Translations under genes and position numbers: made by a program
Origin: Phlegmacium glaucopus
Taxonomy: Eukaryota > Basidiomycota > Agaricomycetes > Agaricales > Cortinariaceae
Direction: 5' to 3'
Assembly: GCA_015039465.1 (NCBI GenBank)
Contig: MU130210.1
Location: forward strand, 1 to 34,497
DNA: 34,497 bases
Shown: in pieces, positions 21,596-30,614 of the stretch
Layout of the letters: the number at the start of each line of letters is the position of its first letter
Numbering within the stretch: position 1 is the stretch's first letter
Notes under the pieces: model-generated
Told to the model about the DNA's origin: nothing
Databases searched by the model: none
What the model saw: only the letters and a program-made list of their open reading frames with translations

Positions 21596-22933
21596 TCATG
21601 TTAGTGTCAGATCCTCCACCGTTCCGTTATCTGCCCCCAACCTCAAAGCAATAATTTGCGTGCTCAAGCTCGAATATCCATTCCCGATGAACACTTCTGC
21701 ACGTCTAGCTAACTCAACATCGACACACACAGACCAATCCCGTTCGCCTCTGGCTATGGGTAGGTCGCCGCTGTGTGTTACACGTAGCATGGGACCATTC
21801 GTCCAGCCGTGTTTGTCGGCCCAAGCGGCATTTTTGAGTGCTTCAGCGAGCTTGTAATATTGTAGATAGACAGTTGGATGGTCCCAAGCACCGTCGTGTA
21901 AAATGTGAAGCGTTCGAAGGTGTGGGTGAGAGCGTGCTTGGTGAGAGACTGCGTCAAGAATGCGATATAAGCTGGGATAGCAGTGTTGCATGACGGAGGT
22001 AGCGTTGGAAGTATTGAGTGAAGGGGGCAACATGGCCGACTGGAGGAAAGGGAGGGTTGCCCATGTCGTGGTACCTTCATGTCTCTCGGCTAAAATCTTA
22101 CAATGGCTTGCAAAATCACCACGGCGAAGGTGGAGTGCCATGTACGGTTCTCGTTCTAGAGTTAGACTAGCTAATCTTGATTTGAGATGTAACGCCGCCT
22201 GAGAGCGGTCAACTATGGCTAGCACCTCGTCTGACCATCTAAAATGGTTGGCGAGGTATTTCTGGAAAGATGGCCATATCGTGTGGATACCGGGAGAGGC
22301 AAGATAACTCCAAATAAGATCAGTAAACGCAAAATACATGAGCATTGATGGGAGCGTACTTCCAGTTAAATATCCAGTCATCTACCACAATGCATCTATG
22401 TTGAGCATTAAGGCCCTCCTGTGCGTGGTCCCATTGAGCCATGTGGTCAACTACAAGGCTAATATGGACAATTTCGCTTGCGGGACACACTTCATCGAAA
22501 AGGGCTTCGCTAACAGTGCCAAGTGTGGGACCACGTAAAAATGCTGATAACGGTACAGTAGCCTTCTCACCACGAGGACGCCATATCAGAGGCTGATAAA
22601 CGTAGATGCGAGACGTTTGCAATGCAAGATGATGGAAAAGAAGGATCTCTTGTGCCTGAACACAGTTATCAGTTATTAGTTTAATAACGGTTTGAGAGAA
22701 GGGCGCACCTGGTTGTTGAACCCCGCTCCTTGGAGTTGCTTGAATTTAACGTATCTGTTACCCCGTTCGTTATGTATTAGTGTTTTCGAATCCTGTACTT
22801 CAGCATCAAATAGGCGTTTATAAGCTTCTCCAGGAGGCAGGAATGTAGTATAAAGATAAAACAATAACAACGTTAGGCAGAAGAGGATGAGAAGGGGTCG
22901 GATGAGGCGCCAATTCAGGGTAATGGCTATCAT
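21596..22933 (-). CDS. O-fucosyltransferase-like type II membrane glycosyltransferase
   Basis: Exons complement(21596..22307, 22360..22655, 22709..22933) give 410 aa; introns are 52 bp (donor GTACGC) and 53 bp (GTGCGC) and phase is kept. A short N-terminus precedes one hydrophobic segment (about 12-32, LLILFCLTLLLFYLYTTFL), a signal anchor expected to place the enzyme in the Golgi/ER lumen. Motifs expected of GDP-fucose O-fucosyltransferase relatives are QGAGFNNQ (68-75), MALHLRRGDF (230-239) and a C-terminal VFIGNGYSSLSTQI (about 379-392). Acceptor and sugar donor cannot be read from sequence, so other GDP/UDP-sugar donors remain possible. Fragments of this gene lie at 15141-15480 and 17841-18516, so this is the intact right-hand copy. 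It is divergent from the mitochondrial factor gene starting at 23034. Confidence 0.75.
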
Positions 22934-23033
22934 GGTACAAGTTCGTGGAATAGGGACATGTTTGTTCCTGAGGGCGACAACCTGTATATGACACGTTTCA
23001 AGTTTTTTTTTTGAAGTTCTCGACTCGTCTTTT
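22934..23033. promoter_or_regulatory. Divergent 100-bp promoter region
   Basis: Only 100 bp separate the start codons of the fucosyltransferase-like gene (-) and the mitochondrial factor gene (+). Both promoters must overlap here or lie inside the neighbouring gene. A T-run at 23004-23012 precedes the plus-strand start. No TATA box is evident. Confidence 0.5.
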
Positions 23034-24760
23034 ATGGCAAGCTCCCACCTCCGAAAGATCCTCCGTCCAGCATGTAATTGCAGGCGAATTTATTTGTCGC
23101 AAACGCTGCCCCGTACCTTCCACCGTCCTTTCTTTTCTGACACGCCCATTCGTTCATCGTCAAGCGAGGCAACCATACCGGTCAAACCAGTCAAACGTCG
23201 AGCCCCTCGCAAGAAAATCAATGGCGTTGAAGCTGTCGAAACTGTTAGACCCAAACGAATAAACCGCGGTCACCTAACGGAAGCAGATAAAGAGGCAATG
23301 AGTGTGTCAAAGCTGAATCTACCACCTATCGACAAATGGCGCCAATATTTCGCAATCGCTGAAGCACAGCGGTTACGAACCTTCATAAGGCATCCAGAAA
23401 CCGCTCAGAAGCTTGCTGAGGCATTCGTACCGGAAGGCTCCAAGGACTTGATTATCATCGAGGCTGCTGCCGGTATGCATAACTATTTTTCTACGAGGTC
23501 CTCGTAATCAAATTATTGAATAGGTCCTGGGCAGTTAACAAGAGCACTTCTCAATCTTCCAAAAGAGCGAATTAAGAAGTTGATTGTCCTAGAGACGCCT
23601 CAGAAATTGCTTGATTTCTTGACGGTTCGTTCTGAAAGTTGCCTTCAAATATTAACTGTGGCCTGATATAGTTTAGCCTCTTGAAGAGGTTGATTCTCGC
23701 GTTCGTGTCTTTCCGTTGGCGCCAAAAACTTGGAATTCGTACACGCAACTTTTTCAAACAGGACTTTTGGATGACCTTGAAATTGTTGATTGGGAGCAAG
23801 GTATTTATCAGTCAAAATTCAGTTAATGGTCACTCCTCATCGGCCCCCAGTTCACCCTCAGTTCCGGTTTGTCATGCACCTCAGTGGAACAGTGGAGGGC
23901 GAGCAATTGCTATCACAATTTCTGCGAGCAATACCAGACAGGCAGTGGCTATTCAGATACGGACGTGTGCCAATGAATTTTGTCCTTTCGTCTCGCATGT
24001 GGGAGGTAAATTTCTCCAGTTTTCTTTCGACGTAGACACCTGTGTTGATCGTCCCTTCAGCGACTTAGAGTATCAACTTCTGCGCCGGCACGCTGCAAGG
24101 TTTCTGTGATGGCCCAAGCTGCCGCCGACTTGTCTGAGGCAGTTCCTTATGATTCACTACAACCGTTTCAAGATCATTTCCACCCCACTGTCCCCAAACA
24201 AGAAGAAATTAACAGTAGGCAAGGATTAAACGAAAGGCGGACTGGGAATCCGATGTCAGCTATATCGGTTATCCCTTCACAGCACCAGGCAAGTTACCTC
24301 TCGTCTGTTGCATCTTCATCATTGGACTTACTTTCTTTAAGGCAATCGAGCCCGGGGACCTCGATTACTGGGACTTCTGTCTCCGCAAACTTTTTGTCCA
24401 GAAAGCGACCTCTGTCGAGAAATGTATCAGGTGTGCTTGACACAATCCGTGCAACTCTCCCTTACTGACAATTGCCTTCTCATGTTTCTTAGTTTACTTG
24501 GGCCTGGCGCCAAAAATATTCTGCCGAAATTGACTGATAAAACCCTTCCTGCCGAGGAAAGGGTGGATGTCAAGAAAACCCCGCGCGGTTTGGACATCCG
24601 CGAATGGAGTCTCCTAGTGCGTGCTTTTAAGGAATGGCCTTTCAGACCTGAGGTATAACCTTCTGCTACATTTATGCTTCAAAGTTTTGCTAATGTCCTT
24701 ACCCTTACCATGCAGGATCTCTCAATTAATAACTTTTTCGACAATCAAAGGGATGGATAG
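23034..24760 (+). CDS. Mitochondrial transcription factor B / KsgA-Dim1 family protein
   Basis: Eight exons (23034..23472, 23524..23624, 23677..23800, 23851..24005, 24061..24288, 24342..24430, 24493..24652, 24716..24760) join in phase to 446 aa. Intron 5 starts with GC (CAG|GCAAGT) rather than GT. The N-terminus is rich in Arg/Ser with few acidic residues (RKILRPACNCRRIYLSQ), as in mitochondrial presequences. A Rossmann-type SAM-binding motif IIEAAAGPGQLTRAL lies at about 141-155, followed by the second-strand acid in VLETPQKLL. Later blocks PRGLDIREWSLLVRAF near the C-terminus and EPGDLDYWDF fit fungal mtTFB-like proteins. No NPPY-type catalytic motif is evident, since the expected place reads VMHLSGTVEGEQ. 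A transcription-factor role or a degenerate rRNA dimethyltransferase is therefore more likely than an active KsgA enzyme. Confidence 0.8.
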
Positions 24761-25389
24761 TTCTTGCATAATTTTATGGTCTAAATAGACAACCCCCTGA
24801 AGTGTGACAAGGCCATGCATGGCTTGACCGGAATCTGCGTGAATTCATTACAGCCAGTGCTTCGGTCGCGTTTAATGGCATGGGCGCACTTCACTAATGA
24901 TAACTGCCAAATGAAAATATTTACCTAGGTTCCTCCACCTTACAAGATTCCGATAGAAGGCCGGGCGCTGAGCCCCGAGTAGCCGCCTACAACAATAGCT
25001 CAAGTTAGTTTGTCATGGTATTCAATCCGAACGAACGAACGATTACGCGCCAAGTACTAAAGGCTGTAGCACCTCCATTGATAAATGTCGGAGGTTCATT
25101 CAGTCCGATGACTCGAACATTTTGGTCGCTTCATTTCCTTCCGAACTCCATGCTCTAACGTGTTTCTGGTTTTATCCAGGATAAAATATATTCATTTTTA
25201 TAAACCACTTTGCTTACAAATTCGCGTGTAGTTTAGGTAGACAAGGTCACCGGATTCGTCGAGCCATTGAACCCGACGTGGTATTCAAATTCCAGGTTTC
25301 GGCGTCGAGTACTAAGCTGACCATGCTAGGATAGAAAACACCATTACGGACGCAGCTTCCGAAAGGTGGTCCTCAGTCTGTTGCGTTGA
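24761..25389. other. Non-coding, downstream of the mitochondrial factor gene
   Basis: About 630 bp with no supported open frame or repeat. It includes the expected 3' UTR of the plus-strand gene. Confidence 0.5.
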
Positions 25390-26010
25390 CCTTACTCATA
25401 CGTGGAGGTCTCCATCTGCGATTATTGATGAATTGAAAACAACAGTCAGCGGCTTGCGAGAGAATCTCACCCGGACGAATACGTAGCTGTAGATCAGACC
25501 GAACGTCACTCTGAGTTTGAGGCTCCAAGGATTGCAATGGTTGGCCGTTGGGATCGGTTAATTGCTTTTTGAAACCGCTTGGTCATTAACATTTTTGAGC
25601 CTTCGAACTACTCCACATCTGGCGATCTGCCCGGAGGTTAGTTAGGCTGATTGAATTTATTTAGAACAACCAACATACCGTGACTGTGGAGAAAATACAA
25701 GCTGGGACATTAAAGATAAGGCTCATGATTGATTCAGGTCTAAAATTACGAAGACAGCCATGTGGAGATCTTTAATCAGAGTATACGGAATTGACGACGC
25801 ACACAATCATAAAGAAGATCAGACCGTCGGTGAGCATCACCCGAGCGACGGGCTTCTGCCTGACATGCCAGATCATAGATGACGACAGGAACGCTAGGCG
25901 CTTGTATGTAAGAGGATCAGAAGATCGAAGGACATAGAATAAATAAACACGGCAGCGACGATCTTGTTATCTGGTTTGTTAAAAAGAAACACCCTTCGCC
26001 AGGCAGCTGG
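25390..26010 (-). pseudogene. Decayed seven-pass membrane protein gene (DUF6533-like style)
   Basis: Reading the minus strand, coding-like blocks appear in changing frames: KIVAAVFIYSMSFDLL, then MLTDGLIFFMIVCVVNS, then MSLIFNVPACIFSTVT. A well-formed intron follows (25627..25678, GTATGT ... CTAAC ... CAG), then IARCGVVRRLKNVN. The order and style (DGLIFF, NVPA, VVRRL) match the C-terminal half of a membrane-protein family common in Agaricomycetes. In-frame stops and at least two frameshifts show it is dead. The 5' end cannot be placed. Confidence 0.5.
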
Positions 26011-28120
26011 CAGTCGATTTCCAGTTGGAAAGCTTAAAAGTAGAACCTTGGAAAATGAGAGACCAATAACCCAAGAGCAAGACCGCCGACAATATTTATG
26101 CTAGCGCTGATGAGAAAGTATTTCGATCACGGCGTTGAACGCGTAGTCGTTAATTTCTTTTGTAAGTGGGATACAAGATCCAGCGAAATGGGATAAGACA
26201 GACATGCACAGCGTATTGTTATTGGGTCAATATATTACCATTCGCCATCCAAAGCGTCTCCTTCCTCTCACAAATCCAATCGAAGTCCAAGCTATTCATA
26301 TCTGAAATAATAGGCTCTTAAGATGTATATATAAAGGTGCCATTGAAGCGGGAAATCCACGCATAGACATTTCAGAGAGCAAGAATCAGCTTCGGGAAAT
26401 TGGCCTGTTCTGGAGCTCCGAAGTTGAATATTTGAAATCCAATCAGGCATTTTATATATCCGAGTCCTACTGTGGGGTGGAGAGTAATTCGAAGATGGTC
26501 CGGCCTGCTGAGGCTAAATATAGTTCAGATCGGGCAAAAAATCTTACGTGGTTCCCCTGCAACACAATAAGAACGTCGTCGTTGGGTTATCAGCCCGGCA
26601 AAAACGCCGAGACTCTCGTCATCTTTGACTAAATTCGTCCCATTTACATATGGTATATACACAAAGACAACCTAATATGGCGTGGTGTTTGTGTCCATGC
26701 CGAGATTTCGCGCTCGTTTTTTCGTTTTTGCATGTTGCCCTCTATAGGTACTAAGATTTTTCCTTAAATTTAGAAATATTGAAGACTTGCAATGTTTCTA
26801 CCAAGAGAATTTGATCGGAGGCATGTATGACAAGTATGGACGTCAGTAAGTAATTTTAATTTTAAGCAGTGCAGCGGGAAGAAAAGACCGATGCCGGTGG
26901 CTCCATACTTGAATTCTTTCAAATTTTGCCCATATACCGCTACATAGTCAGCCAGTACTTGAGGACTTTCTTTATTGTTCCTTACCCTAGTCTCGTGCCA
27001 AACACGTCCACTTCGTGGACGGTCTTGTACTAAAGTAGGTCACGTAGCAGGGCAGTGTTTAATGTCACATCCATTAGATTATTGTTTGTAGTCTTTACAA
27101 AAAATCAATACAAAAATTTAGTTGCCGGGGTAAACAAGGGGTGAGTCTGCGTGACAGACATGAATGAGTATTCGAAATTGCCCAATGATTGACTCGGATA
27201 CTCTAGTAATGAGCATTTCACGCTGTGAAAATGCTAATGACAATCCTTTAATTATATCTATACTGGCATCTCAGGCTCGTATAACACCTTCAAAATCTAC
27301 CTCAAACTCTCTTAATACTATCCCTCAAGCACTGGCACTATTCAGCAGTGAGGCATATGTCGGTTCATCGTAGTAAGCTTCAATGAATTCATTAATAGAG
27401 CGCCACCCAGACGCTTTCACCTTGTTGACAGTAACTTGGAGTTTAGTTTTTCGACCATTTTTTCGGGCAGGATGCATAAGAGAGACAATAACGACAGTAG
27501 CTGCTGCTCGCACGGTTATGGCGGTGCGGTGTGACGTGTATGTGACTCCGGGAACTCAAACACAAAAGACTACAAAAAGGGAGACCTGATTTTGTTCTGT
27601 AATTATCATACCCTGTCCATTGCGATAAAATAAAATAAAAATCATATTCATGAATATAATTAACCACAGAAGAAACATTGTCTATTTAATAAATTACCCA
27701 GAGCAGTATGGAAGGTGATATTAAATAAACAAACCGGAAATTTACATTGCCCTGATGAAACCCCTACCTTGTTATAAGCCCCACTCACGTTTGCACGTGG
27801 TGGGTTGCTTAATTGAGCCTATTCCTTACCCCACTCTTTTTCCTTCTCATTCCCTTTATGAATGCTCAGTACTAGTTCCGGTAAACTTATGCCGTGTTCA
27901 GTAGACTGAATTTTGAGACTGTTGGTAACCATGAAACGCCTTGGCAAGCTGCCGCCTAGGTTTAGAAAGGGTCAGACTCATTGATCCTCTCATATATTTG
28001 GTTAAAAGTAGACCGGTAACCGTCCTATCTATGACAGTTGTTGAGAATGGGATGGCGATAGACAGCAGAAGTTACTAGAACTGAGTTAAAATCTCAATCT
28101 CGCGTGTGCCCGTCACGTTT
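26011..28120. other. Gene-poor stretch with a weak coding relic near 27160-27513 (-)
   Basis: Most of this 2.1 kb shows nothing. On the minus strand, 27513 to about 27160 reads KASGWRSINEFIEAYYDEP and, after two TGA codons in the same frame, continues with REMLITRVSESIIGQF. The GW.SI.EF..AYY pattern reminds me of the N-terminal part of transposon-associated proteins common in mushroom genomes. The identification is weak, and I treat it as a relic. A frame at 26432-26632 (66 codons) has no recognisable content. Confidence 0.35.
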
Positions 28121-28252
28121 AGTGAACCTCAACAATGTCGCGTAACAACTACAAATTGAAGCGTATGTATGGTATTACTGACAAAAGTTTTTTGACTACA
28201 AATTGTAGTACAATTTGTTTTGTAGTGTCACGCGACATTGTTGAGGTTCACT
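28121..28252. mobile_element. 132-bp MITE with 23-bp terminal inverted repeats
   Basis: 28121-28143 and 28230-28252 are exact inverted copies (outer end AGTGAACCTCAACAATGTCG). Similarity continues imperfectly inward through an ACTACAAATTG motif on each side. There is no coding capacity. The flanks do not show an unambiguous target-site duplication, so the superfamily is not assigned. Confidence 0.75.
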
Positions 28253-28593
28253 CCATGACGAATCCGCGCCATAAGTTCTACCGATCTCCGCTCATTTGTC
28301 GTATGGTCTAGGTTGAACTATTTCGAGAATGACAGTCCAGAAGCTGTCATCTCCGCCGTAAACGTATGTGGCACCCAATCATGGCTGAGCGTTCCCTCCT
28401 TCCCTCCTGAGTTCATCTCGATAATTTAACCCAATATGGCGATTAAACGGCTCACACTGCCATGAGTTAGTGTCGATGCCCATTATTAAACAGCTTCTTA
28501 TTAGAGGCCCTTCTCTTTACCCACCACAACTTATAAGGACTTAGTAACGTCCAGGATTATCAAATTCTCGAACATCTTTCGTCCTACCTACAC
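28253..28593. other. Upstream region of the 28594 gene
   Basis: 340 bp between the MITE and the start codon, presumably the promoter. No TATA box or other recognisable element stands out. Confidence 0.4.
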
Positions 28594-29876
28594 ATGTCAC
28601 AGGCGTCTTGGCGGCCAAATGTTCCAGAATCACAGTTATTTGACGAGAAAACCTGGCTTCAAGGAGCGATCCTCTCAGCAGTTGCTTATGGAATCAATCT
28701 TGCTCTTTTCATCCTGAACGTTTCCCTGCTTAGGAAGCGTACCAAACTCGACATAAAACAAGACAGTCGACCACGACAGACGACATGTCTCCTGATATAC
28801 GTCTGTGTGATGTTCATCCTCAGTACTTTGACCGTGGCCTCCCAAGCTAAGATGACACAGCTTGGGTTTATCGAAAATCGGGACTTTCCTGGGGGACCGG
28901 CTGCTTATCAGGAATTAATGTTTTCGATTCCCATCAGCAGTCTGGGGAATTATTGCTTCTCTCTGATGAACTGGTTCTCAGATAGCTTGCTGGTATTTTT
29001 CCCAACGGTGTCATTTTTTATTTTTACTGATTAACAAACCTGCTTTAGTTATGGCGTTGTTCGGTCATATACAAAAGTTCAAGGACTTCGATCTGGTTGG
29101 TCATGGCCATACCGGGGTTGATGTTATTAGCGTCATTCAGTAAATTCACCTCTCCATTTGTTTAAACGTGAAAAGCCTTAAAACGTGGTTTAGTCACGGG
29201 AATTATCTATCTTGACAGAATTTCTCGACCGTCTTCCTCACCCTGGGCAAATACCAACTTTACGTTAATCTACGGGATAATAAGCCTCAGCCTAAACATC
29301 GTCCTTACCCTCATGATCGTCATTCGACTCTACCTTCATCGCAGAAACATTACAAAACTCTTGGGTCGTCGTCACGCAGCGCATTATACTAGTATCATCT
29401 CTATATTGATTGAGTCAGCGGCAGTTCTGGATGTTATGGTCATTTTCTTTCTCATTCCATTTGCAATGGGTAATCCGATTGCAAATATTCCTCTGTCAAG
29501 TATGGTCCAGGTTCAGGTACGCCAATGATTTCAAGACTCTGGTATCGGTGGTTAACCCTGTCTACAGGCCACCGCATCATATATGATCATCTTCAGAGTG
29601 GCCCAAGGAACCGCTTGGACATCTCGGACCATGTACTCAGAGTTAACCATTCATGGCATGACTGGGCGCCCGAACAACCTTTCAGACCTTCGATTTCGGA
29701 GTACCACAATCGATCACCCCGCTGATAGTGTCACCCTCCAATCTCGAAATCAATTCCCACTCGATGAACCCCATGATGTGTTGGATGTCGAATCAAATGG
29801 TCATGGTACTGTTCATGAAAGTCGTGCTCCAGATCCAGCAATTATCACTGAAAAAGCTGGACCTAACGTAAAATGA
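28594..29876 (+). CDS. Seven-pass membrane protein, uncharacterised Agaricomycete family
   Basis: Exons 28594..28992, 29049..29139, 29194..29516 and 29568..29876 join in phase (introns 56, 54 and 51 bp) to 373 aa. Hydrophobic spans lie at about 24-46, 66-88, 108-135, 148-172, 180-206, 225-250 and 265-285. The soluble tail of about 85 residues is Ser/Asp/His-rich. Family-style elements are QLGFIENRDFPGGP in the first outer loop and MNWFSDSLLLWRC at the third span, common among uncharacterised receptor-like mushroom proteins. It is unrelated in sequence to array copies A-D. Receptor function is inferred only from topology; no ligand or G-protein signature can be read. Confidence 0.75.
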
Positions 29877-30278
29877 ACTATTCAAAAACATGTATTCTAA
29901 ACATGCTCATTTAATATCGGAAGAAGGCGTAGCAATAAATACCGTCTACAGGTAGGTTGGGTGACATCCTATAACGCTAACCCGAAGGCCCTTTACGTAT
30001 TTCCTCCTGCAATGTTCTCCAGGCCAAACTATACATAGCCCCTACTTAAGGGACGGGCAATCTAGCTTTCGTCAACCGTTTACAGCACCTCCAAAAGTAG
30101 GCCGGTCCTGAAAGTCTCGTTCGTGCCCCTCTAGGCTGTGTGGTGCTGTAATGGCTATGAGCCGATGTCGCAATTTTCTCTCTGTCCATTACCCCACATT
30201 TCTCCACAACGATATATATAATCTACCCCACCTCTGTTCCCCCAGGCCCCGGGAAGCTCCTGATGGGTGGTGTCTGCG
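29877..30278. other. Non-coding between membrane gene and repeat zone
   Basis: 3' flank of the 28594-29876 gene. Nothing further is recognisable until 30242-30262, where CAGGCCCCGGGAAGCTCC resembles (in inverted orientation) the sequence just outside the right end of the element at 32119. Confidence 0.45.
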
Positions 30279-30590
30279 AATTTGGGTATTTGAGGCCCAA
30301 AGATCATCAAATCTGTGTCCACAAATTTGAGTATTTGAGGATACTTTTGGCAGGTCTTGGTCCGAAAATTTGGGTATTTGAGGATAGATTTTTGCTAAGT
30401 CAGGACAAATTAAGTAGAACTGCGGCTCATTATTTGATCACTATGTCCAACTGCTACATGAGGCTATAATGAAAGTTGCAACGGTGCTTTCCTTGTCAAA
30501 AGAGTTGGATCCACCAAAGAGCAACCCGACGCGAACGCGAGTCCGCAGGCGAAAAAATAATCTTGTCTGTCCGAATTTGTGTATTTAAGG
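30279..30590. repeat. Four copies of an AATTTGGGTATTTGAGG motif
   Basis: The 17-base word occurs at 30279-30295, 30324-30340, 30367-30383 and 30574-30590 with zero to two changes each. The first three are spaced 43-45 bp apart. The first and last copies are both followed by CCCAAA, giving a longer direct repeat of about 27 bp. The block sits between two sequence words that are adjacent on the other side of the neighbouring inverted-repeat element, so it may be an insertion. Confidence 0.65.
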
Positions 30591-30614
30591 CCCAAAAAGT
30601 TGTCTCCCGGACAC

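Larger units (their letters stand above)
18517..22933. repeat. Tandem segmental unit 4
   Basis: The unit begins inside the 112-aa gene homology and holds intact membrane copy D, a transposase relic and the complete fucosyltransferase-like gene. Its right side continues into single-copy DNA with the mitochondrial factor gene. Confidence 0.75.

Noticed and set aside
27383..27589. 68-codon plus-strand frame
   Set aside because: The opposite strand carries the more protein-like relic, and this frame shows no domain.
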